64,000 bases of DNA from Siphonodentalium dalli (taxonomy: Eukaryota > Mollusca > Scaphopoda > Gadilida > Siphonodentaliidae): assembly GCA_032622095.1 (NCBI GenBank), contig CP136062.1, positions 201,713,959-201,777,958 on the forward strand, read 5' to 3'. A model generated the notes under the pieces. The model ran no database searches. It was not told where the DNA came from and worked only from the letters and a program-made list of their open reading frames with translations. This document shows positions 12,251-22,729 of this stretch, piece after piece. The translations under genes and the position numbers were made by a program. Numbering within the stretch: position 1 is the stretch's first letter; each line of letters opens with the position of its first letter.

Positions 12251-13278
12251 TTGCACCATTTGCACAATTGTTACGTCAAACGCCAGGACTATTATTTGGT
12301 ATGTTTGCCTTTCAGACACTCAAAGCCATGGCGTAGTGTTATGTTTCCGGCTATAAAATCTTAAAGGAATAGGGTGCTGAAAAAACAATAATATTTTCTT
12401 TCAATATACCGATAATATATATATACTAGCCGATGAGCCCGACGTTGTCCGGGCTATTCAAAAACCAAATTTCAAGTCGATAGCTCCACCCGATTCCGAG
12501 ATTTGGTCTGCGCATGCACGAGGCTGGCGTCGCACGGGCTCGGCGACCCGATAAAATTCGTATCCGGGGCAAGATACATTCACATAGCAAATTTTAAGTC
12601 GATAGCTCCACCCGTTTCCGAGATCTCGTCTGTGCATGCGCGAAGCTGGCGTCGCACGGGCTCGGCGACCCGATAAAATTCGTATCCGGGGCAAGATACA
12701 TTCACAAACCAAATTTCAAGTCGATAGCTCCACCGTTTCCGAGATCTCGTCTGTGCATGCGCGAAGCTGGCGTCGCACGGGCTCGGCGACCCGATAAAAT
12801 TCGTATCTGGGGCAAGATACATTCACATAGCAAATTTTAAGTCGATAGCTCCACCCGTTTCCGAGATCTCGTCTGTGCATGCGCGAAGCTGGCGTCGCAC
12901 GGGCTCGGCGACCCGATAAAATTCGTATCCGGGGCAAGATACATTCACAAACCAAATTTCAAGTCGATAGCTCCACCGTTTCCGAGATCTCGTCTGCGCA
13001 TGCGCAAAGCTGTCGTCGCACGGGCTCGGCGACCCGATAAAATTCGTATCTGGGGCAAGATACATTCACATAGCAAATTTCAAGTAGATAGCTCCACCCG
13101 TTTCCGAGATCTCGTCTGCGCATGCGCGAAGCGGGCGCCGCACGGGCTCGCCAATGCGACAACGTCGACCGCCTGGTCAAACTACACACACGTACCAAGT
13201 TTCATCCCGATCGGTCGAGAATCGTAGATTTGTATAAATGACAGACAGACATACAGAGGTCTTCAAAATATATATGAG
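12251..13278 (+). repeat. Higher-order repeat, copy B, with expanded 122-bp array
   Basis: Its first ~500 bp are near-identical to copy A, but the array (12425-13278) has two extra 122-bp units, about six in all. It ends at the ATATATATGAGA tail and passes directly into block C without the CACGTG segment, which points to unequal exchange between arrays. Confidence 0.82.
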
Positions 13279-14014
13279 ACTAGCCGATGAGCCCGACGTT
13301 GTCCGGGGTATTCAAAAACCAAATTTCAAGTCGATAGCTCTACCCAGCCCGAAATTTCAAGTCGATAGCTCTACCCGTTTCCGAGATCTGGTCTGCGCAT
13401 GCGCGAAGCTGGCATCGCACGGGCTCGGCGACCCGATAAAATTCGTATGCGGGGCAAGATACATTCACATAGCAAATTTCAAGTCGATAGCTCCACCCGT
13501 TGCCGAGATCTCGTCTGCGCATGCGCGAAGCTGGCGTCGCACGGGCTCGGCGACCCGATAAAATTCGCATCCGGGGCAAGATACATTCACATACCAAATA
13601 TCAAGTCGATAGCTCCACCCGTTTCCGAGATCTCGTCTGCGCATGCGCGAAGCGGGCGCCGCACGGGCTCGCCAATACGACAACGTTCACCGCCTGGTCA
13701 AACTACACACACGTACCAAGTTTCGTCCCGATCGGTCGAGAATCGTAGATTTGTATAAATGACAGACAGACAAACAGACAAACAAACAAACATACATACA
13801 GACAGAGGTCTTCAAAATATATATGAGATAATGTCCATTGGGCGCATATAATCTAATATTCGGCCACCATTCGTTATTTTTATAACGATTATAACAAATT
13901 CCGAAGTTAGCCGAAGATTTTGTTGTAGACGAAGTCACGTGATCATCGGCCCGATCACGTGATTGTCACATGTAAACAGAAGCATAGCACGTGATCGATC
14001 ACGTGGTAACCCAT
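13279..14014 (+). repeat. Higher-order repeat, copy C
   Basis: The ACTAGCCGATGAGCCCG head begins immediately after the copy B tail. About three 122-bp units follow, one with an internal partial duplication (13321-13380). The tail has a longer GACAGACAGACAAACAGACA tract. The segment 13829-14014 repeats 12063-12250 almost exactly, including the CACGTG motifs. Confidence 0.82.
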
Positions 14015-16860
14015 CGACAACGCATAGATACGCTACGGCAGTATTTTAAGTTTGCATGTAGTCGATCTCGGCCTTTGAAGATTGTCGCGTTATCACACTA
14101 CGAATGCAAAACTTTGCCGAAAACATCGCCGTTCTCGTAATTAAATGTCTTTATAGTGTTATTATTATTATATGTATCGTGATGTGTTGTTACTATAAAG
14201 CCATGCCCGTATATTATTCAGTTTTGCGCGCATTTATCTATATAAACACGTGCTCGTGTTTATATATTTTTTTCCGTTACCTGAATAGTCCAAGTTATAT
14301 TATATATTATATATTCATATAAAGATTGCATATATATGCGAAGACTTGCACACTAGTTATTAGGCAATTATCATCTCGTAAACATTCCAATTTCCAGATG
14401 ACCTTTGCCTTGTGTCAATAAAGAGCGTTTCGTTTTAATTTATCGTAACGCGGTAAAACTAAAAAAATCGGTTTATTGCTGTCGGATTTAATCAATTATA
14501 ATCAAGTCATTCATTACCAATATGATATGATAAGTAAATTTTTCTTGGTTATGAATCATGTATATATTAGGGCAATATGGTGTTTATATATATTTCGGAA
14601 TATTGCTTCCCCTACCCCCAAACTATCTTGCCGACTGTCACTGATGAAATCACTGCGTTTATGCGTGGTTATTGGCCTATAAAATTAACACTCTAGCAAT
14701 GCGTCTATTGAATATGCAGGTCAGAACTCGACCTCTATGTGTCAATTACGCATAACAATAGGATTATACAATATATAAACGTTCGCCGTGGTTCGTTTAA
14801 ACATCCAATCATATATAAAACTTTTTGTAGGAGGGATAATAATCCGGTTTAATATGTAAGCACATATACAAGCGTTCTTTATTCGCAATATATCGTAATA
14901 GTGAACGCTCTTTATTGCGTCAAGGTAAAGGGACTGGACTTAGAACAGTTGTCGTCGTGATTTTTTACTGATTACACCAATACAGGTCAATACATGTACA
15001 CGAACTTCCGATATGCATGCTTTATATATCCTTCCAAGTCATAGCAATTTCCGCTTTATTAAACTCTTTTTATTCGTACCATATTAGGTAAACTCTTAAC
15101 ATGGAACGCTCTTTATTGAGCCATGGTGAAGGAAATGTGGAATCGACTTAGAATAGTTGTTATCGTGAATTATTCAACATACTCTCCACTTTAACTGCAA
15201 TTGTATGTATTCGTAACCATGACTGACTTGTCAAATTAAACGCTCTTTATTTGGTATACGTAATCGGTTTCTGATTTTGCGCAACGAGTTTCCCACAGAA
15301 ATCCCGCCAAATGGCACGTAAACGAACATCGTTTGGAAATGAATACAGCATTATACCTAACTGAGAGTCACTAGACCGGCCACAGCAGAAAACACTGCAT
15401 TTATATGGCATTGTTACGAATGAATGATTGTAAATACGAGACACTCGGGGCATATATACGGAAAATTAAAACAACATCGTGAACACGCGCCCGAATAGAG
15501 TTCACATGCCTGCTCGTGTTTTATAAGCTTTATTTTTGACACGAAAGAGTTACCTACCCCGCTCAATCGGCCTTCTATAGTTTTTTTTGTCAAAACAATA
15601 ACTTTTCAAACAGCGTTTAAGACAAATCACAAGTGAATATAACTCACCGCGCGATGAAAATTAACCATGTGTACACAATGCTATTGATATGCCCCGCAGT
15701 AATTCCATCACGTTCACGCGCTGATGTCTATTCCGGATTTTCCATCGTCATATAGGTAGACACAATTAACTCCGACTCTGATTCCCTGTTTTTAATTAGT
15801 TTACCTCGCTTGACGTCATGCGAGGTTTTGCGACGGAGATAGCCGACAACCGGTGGCGGTATTATTTATTTATTTCTCGGCTTATTTATTACGCGATTTT
15901 TATGGGACTTGGATTATTGTGATCACAATAGGGGTGGCTTTCCGATATAGTTTTGTTGTTTCATGAGCATTGTAATCCTTTAAGGATGGTTATGGTTCGA
16001 TATATCTCATCACTTTCCTGTTCAGAACTAACCACTGTTTTAGTATAATGGTTCATATTTTAGCTCATTGTCGTCTGAATATCTTTACTCGCCCTCATTT
16101 GTTAGGAAATTTTTTAATCGCGATTTATATGCTCTCTTCGCCAATAAATGTCATCACAATTATGGAATATCGACTGTTAGTAAGCTCTAGCATCAATTAC
16201 GCATATCTATCGACTACCATGGTGATATTGACTTCAAATTTCTGCTATTCAAATTTTAAACATGCATATTTAGAGAATTATACAAGTAGTTCCGTACAAG
16301 TATTACATACATCTATACATGTCGCGTACAAAGGATAAATGCCATGCTAACCTGTATGATCTTCTGATTATCATTTGATAATCCTTTGCATCCGGTCGCA
16401 AAGTTGTTGACACCTTTAATGTGACTCAGCCAAGTTACGAGAAACGGATATGTATATCGTTATATTTATTTTTGCCAACTTTAAATTTGATGCCTGAGGG
16501 TTTACTGTTTGACAAAAGGGAGATTATAGATTAATTACGACATGTACACCTCCAAGTTATTTCATCAAGGTGAGAGCTATAAATTAGCACTGTTCCGATA
16601 TTAGATACATGTAGTCTATTATATATTGAAGTTATATAATGGCGTAATCGTCGATCTTTGTTGGTTATCGGAAATGGCCAAAAATCACTCTTGTTTTTGT
16701 TTTCAAAGTTTCTCTATTTGTTTTTGTTATCAAACGACTGTCACTTTTACAAGATACTTCTATACACACCTAGCCATCTTGCTTGAACATATCGGAAAGA
16801 AGCTATATTGTCGTGTGTTGATTTGGAGTTTGGGATGATTCCCGGGAGGATTTAGAAGGG
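14015..16860. other. AT-rich unassigned DNA with diverged AACGCTCTTTATT repeats
   Basis: No convincing coding region. The word AACGCTCTTTATT, or its complement AATAAAGAGCGTT, recurs near 14418, 14903, 15106 and 15239 with related flanks such as GGACTTAGAACAGTTGTCGT. This suggests an old tandem repeat of about 200 bp. The word also appears inside the TTAA MITEs at 27573 and 29933. Confidence 0.45.
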
Positions 16861-16951
16861 CAGTATGCCCTCCCCTACAACCCACTTGTTTGATGCTGTG
16901 TTATCGCTGAAGAGCGTTGTTGACGTTCATGCCCCCGAAGCAGGAAGTGAC

Positions 16952-17136
16952 TTAGACCTTGATCTTTTTTGCTTCTTTTTTTTCCTGTTGGTTGGTGTTT
17001 TTGTTTTTGTTGGTGCTGCTGCTGATTCCGCTATCTTTCTTTGTGTAAACGCTAATAATCTTTCTGTTTCTTTCTATTATCCTTCTTTGTTCTTTCATGA
17101 ACGCGGCATGCGCAGAGAGGCTGGTGGTGTTGCCGG

Positions 17137-17167
<31 letters not shown>

Positions 17168-17696
17168 GGTGGTGGTGGTGGTGGTGGTGGTGGTGGAGAT
17201 GGAGGACACCGGGATGTAATGGTATTCCGGTGTCGCAGGTGTAAATGTGTCCATCTCTACCTCGAAGTCAGCGGCAGGAACGTCGGGGGTGATATCCGCG
17301 TCCCTGTCTCCGTTGACCTCGGTGACGATAGCAGAGACTTCGGGGGTGACATCGGTGTCTCTGCTTCTGGTGGTGGTATCGTCGGGTTGAGGTCGAGTGG
17401 GGGGAGCTGGGCGTCTCTCAGCTCTCCCATTCGCTTTCCATGCTGCAAGTCTCTCGGCATCTCTTTTTTCCTCGATGGCGTTTTCTTCTTTTTCTTTTTC
17501 ATCTTTTGTCGATGTTTCCGTGCTGATCTGGTGTAGTAGTGAGACCTGAAGAGGGCTGTGCCGGGCCTGATGGAAAATCCAGAATCAGCTGGTATCCGCC
17601 TTTATGATCATGAAGTGTCCAGCTCAGACAAGGCGTGACATGCATGGCATCCAGCATATTAGTGACACTAATTGGTATTAGCGGTGGCGAGTTCAT
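16952..17696 (-). pseudogene. Broken copy of a two-member protein family of unknown function
   Basis: On the minus strand an ATG at 17696 opens about 60 residues closely matching the frame at 19744-18974: shared residues include MLD-MHV-PC-SW-LH-HKGGYQL-LDF and SGL-T. A Lys-rich TPSRKK block follows, then a RDAERLAAWK block, but these lie in other frames, so at least two frameshifts break the copy. The third part encodes a Thr run from a (GGT)n tract and a basic, possibly helical tail, and stops at 16952. Identity over the first 50 residues is roughly 70% by eye. I do not recognise the family. It may be a decayed gene duplicate or a transposon-borne frame. Confidence 0.6.
17140..17196. repeat. 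(GGT)n trinucleotide repeat
   Basis: About 15 GGT units preceded by GTT units. On the minus strand it encodes a Thr/Asn run inside the broken open frame; the intact paralogue has an acidic DTSDS repeat in that place. Confidence 0.95.
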
Positions 17697-17739
17697 CCTG
17701 AGAGGTGGCGATTCAAGCTATCTGGAGGTCCGACTCATG

Positions 17740-18880
17740 AATGCTGAATGAATACGTGAATGAATGTATGTGAGGTGAACTCGAGTCAGCATAAAAAAAA
17801 TTCTGGCTGCTGATTGGTTGATTATCATTGAGGGAAATATCCCTAAGCGGGAACAGAAAATCATAGCCTATACGTAAATATGGCGATCTTGTATGTTTAG
17901 ATGTCCAGGAAGAGTCTGATGGGCTCCCGAAGTTATGGAAGGGGTCTGGGTATTTTTATGCTGCTGATTTTTGTGCAGTAAATGGGGTAGTTGTGGAAAT
18001 GCAAGATTATCGTTTGAAAAAAATACCGAAAAGGGCGCGTTTGTTGTCACAGACTGGTGCAGCGGATGACATTCTAAGGGAAAATTTACCACTTGAAGTT
18101 CAAATAGGCTTAACCCATGGCCGGCGGGACTGTCGCCTATGGGAAATAATTAGGTGTTTGTAACCTTATCATTCATTGAAAACAAATTAGGTAAGCCTGA
18201 AATAATTTTATTTCAAAACATAATTGTGATTAAAACGAATGCAATGGCGTATGTATGGATCTGTAACGTTTGGTGACAGTTCCGAGTCTACGTATACACT
18301 CTATTCTTTTTAATAAATATCGCACCCTGTAGTATGTTTATCTAACATTTCGATGTATTTTTTTAGAACTGTTGTTCATGATTATTAATAGCGTTGACAA
18401 ATATTGCAACTAATTCCGTCGAAGCCATAACGAGAGGTTTTAAAAGAAGCTTTCTTAATTAATCCTATTAACTCAGTGCTTGCTCGTGGGTGGCTATAAA
18501 TCCAACATTGCGGCGCGTCTCGTATCCAGTCACGTGATTAAGAACGCTCTATACCAAAGTGGAATAAATATTATGTAGTTTCCTTTCTAGGCTAATTATG
18601 ACACAGTTCACACACTGTGTTTTTAGCCTAAATTTTTAAATCATCGGGGCTCGAACATTATGTGGGCCTTCTGTTTTCCCTGATTTAATGGTGATTTCAC
18701 TTTATGTTACGGTTAAAATAAAAAATTATCGGGAAATAGCTCTTAACTACAGGTTACACTGGTGTAAATAAGGTTCCGAGTGACATCTGTTGTTGAGTCG
18801 TTTCCGGCCGAAGGCCGGGTAGGGTGGTCGGACTGCAGTGTGCAAGTCCCTTCACCCTTCCTTGGTTTTTTCCGATGAAA
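17740..18880. other. Intergenic DNA between the two paralogues
   Basis: The first 80 bp are the leader of the 17696-16952 frame on the minus strand, with a CCAAT box at 17813-17817 (minus). The rest is AT-rich with no recognised gene, RNA or repeat. Confidence 0.45.
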
Positions 18881-18973
18881 ATCGAACATGTTGGCTGTCG
18901 TAGGTGTTGTGGTTGGAGGCAAGGCGGCGAAAGCGTGGTGGAGGAGTCTTAGCGGCGGTTGTTTTGTTTCTTT

Positions 18974-19744
18974 CTATTTCTCTTTCTCTTTTTTTGGCGG
19001 TGGTTCGGATGGTGATGTTTGCAAACTTGGAGTCGGACGATTCATGATCTTTTCGGTTTCGGCTTGTACTAATTCGGATTTTCTTACTGCTTCTTGTGCT
19101 CTCGCTACAATTTCCATTAAGTTCTTTTGTCTTTCTTCTTTTTCGGAGTCGGATGTGTCGTCGCAGTCAGAGTCGGAATCAGATGTGTCGTTGGGGTTGG
19201 AGTCAGAGGTGTCTTCGGGGTTGGAGTCAGATGTGTCTTCGGAGTCGGAGTCAGAAGTGTCTTCGGAGTCGGATGTATCTTCGGTGTCGGATGTTGGTGC
19301 TTCGTTTGCTGTATGAGAGGCAGGTGAAGATTCCGGTTCGGTGTAATCCGGCGTCTTCGGGTTGAAAAAGGAGATGTCCGCGTCTATCCGTGGCGATGGG
19401 GAGTCCATTACCACTTCGGGCGGTGAATCGATCTCGGCTGCGCGGGAGGTGTCGCCTGGTGTGGCATCAGTCGATTTCCTCTTTTTCCACGCAGCCAATC
19501 TCTCTGTGTCTCTCTTTTTCCTGGATGGAGTCTTTTTCTTTCGCTTCTTCCTAGCTGGTTTGGTAGTTTCCAGACCTCTCCCGGTAGAGAGCCCTGATAA
19601 GGGATTTGCCGGGCAGGACTGGAAGTCCAAAACCAACTGGTATCCGCCTTTGTGTGCATGGAGTGACCAGCTCACACAAGGCGCGACATGCATGGAGTCC
19701 AGCATTGTTGTGATAGCATTCGGGATTTTCGGTGGCGTAGTCAT
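18974..19744 (-). CDS. Hypothetical acidic-repeat protein, 256 residues
   Basis: An uninterrupted minus-strand frame starts at an ATG at 19744 and stops at 18974. Residues 1-55 form a compact block (PC-SW-LH-HKGGYQLVLDF) that recurs in the broken paralogue 2 kb downstream. A very basic segment follows (about residues 67-90: RKKRKKKTPSRKKRD, then ERLAAWKK). Then comes a Pro/Ser-rich stretch and an acidic tract with six or so DTSDS motifs spaced about 10 residues apart (about 134-198). It ends in a charged, probably helical tail. No signal peptide or membrane segment is evident. I do not recognise the family. The ATG context CACCTCTCAGGATG is shared with the paralogue, supporting this start. 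Alternatives are the first exon of a longer gene or a transposon ORF1. Confidence 0.6.
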   Translation of the reverse strand: MTTPPKIPNAITTMLDSMHVAPCVSWSLHAHKGGYQLVLDFQSCPANPLSGLSTGRGLETTKPARKKRKKKTPSRKKRDTERLAAWKKRKSTDATPGDTSRAAEIDSPPEVVMDSPSPRIDADISFFNPKTPDYTEPESSPASHTANEAPTSDTEDTSDSEDTSDSDSEDTSDSNPEDTSDSNPNDTSDSDSDCDDTSDSEKEERQKNLMEIVARAQEAVRKSELVQAETEKIMNRPTPSLQTSPSEPPPKKEKEK

Positions 19745-19799
19745 CCTGAGAGGTGGCGATCCTAACTCTCTGGTGGTCCGACCGTGAATCTAGCGGATG

Positions 19800-19850
19800 C
19801 GGGAGGAATATATAGGAGAGAATAAAATAGACACTGGGCCCTGATTGGTC
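19800..19850 (-). promoter_or_regulatory. Putative core promoter (CCAAT and TATA boxes) for the 19744-18974 frame
   Basis: Read on the minus strand, CCAAT lies at 19848-19844 and CCTATATATTCC, with TATATA at 19814-19809, follows about 30 bp downstream, 65 bp before the ATG. The leader near the ATG, including TCGCCACCTCTCAGG, is nearly identical in the paralogue, which also has CCAAT (17817-17813) but no clear TATA box. Spacing suits RNA polymerase II, but this is sequence inference only. Confidence 0.5.
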
Positions 19851-19879
19851 AATAGCCTTGTGTGTGCTTTTCACATAAA

Positions 19880-20600
19880 AAAATCATCACACCTCTTCCC
19901 TATGATTTCCCATAGGTAAAATAACCATTGGCACAGGAATTAACCCTTTGTAGTGAAGTTTGAATTTTTTGGTGTGGTCTAAAATATGACTGTATTTTTT
20001 TATGCGGTTCTGACACTAGTTACGAAAACATAAGATTTAAAGGCGAATTCCCTGCTAGACAGACATGATTTTTTTGTGTAAAAAGTTTCCCAAAATGTCA
20101 ATTTTTCAGATTTAAAGAAAATTTTGGACCCAACATTTATATTGCCAACACTATACGCTAAAACGTTAGCACTGAGGCCTATGGAAAACATTTACACCAG
20201 TGTAACCTACAATGTCATATGTCCCGTTCAGATATGGCTCCACAAGAAGCAACCAATAGACAGGAGCCCGCCTAATCAATTATATTTCATAGCGCATAAA
20301 AGTTAATCCCCAAAGTCAGCCGATTGAGCTTTAATGACGGAATACAAACATAACCGACACAAAACCAACTTCTGTAACAACACAGAACACTTAAAATTGA
20401 TTTCTATGTTCGAAGGCTGCCATCTCGATATAAACCAGTGGTCTGTTTTATATTGAACTAGCTGAAAGAGGCTCCCTGCCTTCGAAAAAAATCCGAACAG
20501 ACCAGCTGAACAGACAGACAGATCCTACTATCTATATACATGTATGTAATTTAGAGTATAGGATACGTCTGTATGTTTGTCTGGCGTTTTCACCCAGACC
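19880..20600. other. No recognisable feature
   Basis: AT-rich DNA upstream of the minus-strand frame; no gene or repeat identified apart from a short GACAGACAGA tract near 20510. Confidence 0.45.
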
Positions 20601-20604
20601 CCTG

Positions 20605-21155
20605 GACCGATTTCAACAGATTTTGTAGACCATGCCATGAATCTCTACTTTGGTTAACGCCCGTAGAGATCATATTCCAACAGTACAAAACTTGGGAACT
20701 TTTTGAAGTTTTGACAGGGAACCGTATAATATCGAAATAATAACGCGGGGAATATATTTCTCAATGATTATCTGTTCCTTAATATTGTACTTCACTATAT
20801 GTGAAGATCCCAACTCAAAATTGCATGCTTTTCTGTGAATTTTGAGAGCCGATATCGCAATAAACTAAACATTCAATTAATTACACAGGAAAAAATCATA
20901 TAATTGTAAGAAACGCAAAGCAAAATCGCTCACAAAGTCACTTAAATCGTGAAATTTCGAGTTGGGACTTCACCGGTACATTATTAAGAAACAGATAATA
21001 ACAAAGAAATATATTCCCTGTGTTATTTTTTTCGATTTTATAAGGTTCCCTGTCAAAACATCAAAAAGTTCCCATGTTTTGTACTGGTGGAATATGATCT
21101 CTACGGGCGTTAGACATAGTAGAGATTCATGGCATAATCTACAGATTTTGGTGTG
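20605..21155. mobile_element. Foldback palindrome with arms of about 220-250 bp
   Basis: The left arm (GCCATGAATCTCTACT, AACGCCCGTAGAGATCATAT, TTTTGACAGGGAACC) is matched in reverse complement by 20935-21155. The centre lies near 20880 and reads AT-rich unique sequence. No coding frame. It is probably a non-autonomous inverted-repeat transposon; I found no target-site duplication. Confidence 0.8.
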
Positions 21156-21358
21156 GTGACTCGGGCTACCCTGGCGGAGGTTATAACGACGTTAGTTTTT
21201 CAAAATTTAAATAATTGTTTTTTATTGAAAACATAAAAATAAACCATATATATACCGGTATATATATTTTACATTTTATATTCTAAAGCACGGCAGCATA
21301 TTAATAGCGCTAACTTGATTTCTTACACTATAAAACGTTTAGTGAACTGTTTAGTTAA

Positions 21359-21813
21359 AGGGGTACTGTACGCCATTTTCATTAAATTTCCGGTGACAAC
21401 AACGATCTAATATCGATAATATATAGAAACATAAGTAATTTGAGTCGAAGATGTATTCTGTAAACGCTCAGGTTAATAGGCTATCTTAAAATTTAATAAT
21501 TTAAAAGTTAATAATTTGATATAAATTGAATTTATGACTGGAGCCATAAAATGGCGTCAATTAAATTACGAATTACCGTAATCAAAAATAGTAATTGAGG
21601 GATACTGGATTTTTAAACCGATCGCACACACGATTGCTTAAAATATTATGATGATACGGGGAGAACACTCAAGCCACTCACTGACTAGCGACGATACAAT
21701 AACTTAAATGATTATATGGGACTAGTATGCATATAATATAACTTTTATTTGATTCATTTGGTTGACTCGGAGACTATAGAAACCAACAACAACATGTGGC
21801 GTACAGTACCCCT
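21359..21813. mobile_element. TTAA-flanked MITE, AGGGGTACTGTAC family, copy 2
   Basis: TTAA at 21355-21358 and 21814-21817 flank termini AGGGGTACTGTACGCC and GGCGTACAGTACCCCT. The interior shares phrases with copy 1 in inverse orientation, for example TCAAGCCACTCACTGACT. Length is 455 bp. Confidence 0.9.
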
Positions 21814-21817
21814 TTAA

Positions 21818-22725
21818 CAGTTAGACTTTAGGAAACTGTTTATAAACAGTTTATCTCAACTGTTGAAATAGTTTAGTATAATAAATCAAGTTGGCGCTAA
21901 TCAGTTCTGGTTAAATCACAGACACCACAGTGAGTCTGGTGTAAATGGGGAGGGGGGATTTCTACTACTACCAGCATAATTACATCAGTCTCATCCAATC
22001 ACACCATCCCCGGGAAAGCGATGTATCTTATCATAGATATAGATAGATAAATTTTTTAATGGCTAACAGATGCAAAATTTGCAGACAATTGAGCATAAGC
22101 ATATATACAATAGAGTAACACAGAGTGTGACATTCATATAGTATAAATATAAAAAGTATAGATATATAAATATAACAAGAATGCAGCTTGACAGTTCTGC
22201 AGAGGGACAAGATAGTGAATAAACCTAGCTTAGTAATGACTACTAAATAGATACTCATACCTTTATATATATATATATATATATATATAAACATGAATAA
22301 TCAACCCGTGCCATCCCACCATCCTCCCTCAACAGGACTGTCATATTTCTTAAGAAATACTAGTAAGAGAAACAACAGCTCTTCGCCACCTGCATATACA
22401 CACTACTGCGATGTATGGCCGGCTTTGGACTGGCCTGTCCATGACCGAAAGATGGAAACCCGAAATACAGGCAGCAGTGACAATATATGCAACTGGCCAA
22501 ATACTGTCATCGTACATAGAAAGATAGAGAGAAAGATAGAGTAGTAGAAGAGAAATATACACGTGAATAAGCTCGTCTGACAAGTCATGCCATCGATTGC
22601 CATCAATGAGCGCACAGGAAAGCAAACCAAAGCTTGCTTATTTCCACTTAACCGACCACATGACTGACCAGGCCACAGCACAAGTTCTCATAAGTTCGTA
22701 CAGTATTATTAATAGTATGATTCAT
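21818..22725. other. Unassigned DNA with a (TA)n tract
   Basis: No gene recognised. A (TA)n microsatellite of about 26 bp lies at 22264-22290. Overlapping 80-92-residue frames in 22030-22680 have low-complexity or unstructured translations and no support. Confidence 0.45.
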
Positions 22726-22729
22726 ACCA

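Noticed and set aside
11486-13758. Many 70-119-residue frames with recurring Arg/Cys-rich peptides
   Set aside because: By-products of the GC-rich 122-bp tandem repeat; both strands are open, as expected for a stop-poor repeat.
16865-17536. 223-residue plus-strand open frame
   Set aside because: It lies antisense to the broken member of the two-copy family and is kept open by the (GGT)n and T-rich tracts. The minus strand has the conserved start and paralogue.
18790-18860. GC-rich hairpin-like stretch (GGCCGAAGGCC) considered as a tRNA or small RNA
   Set aside because: No cloverleaf, no A-box or B-box, no 3' poly-T terminator in position.
18888-19327. Plus-strand frames of 66-142 residues
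   Set aside because: Antisense shadows of the acidic DTSDS repeat in the 256-residue minus-strand frame.
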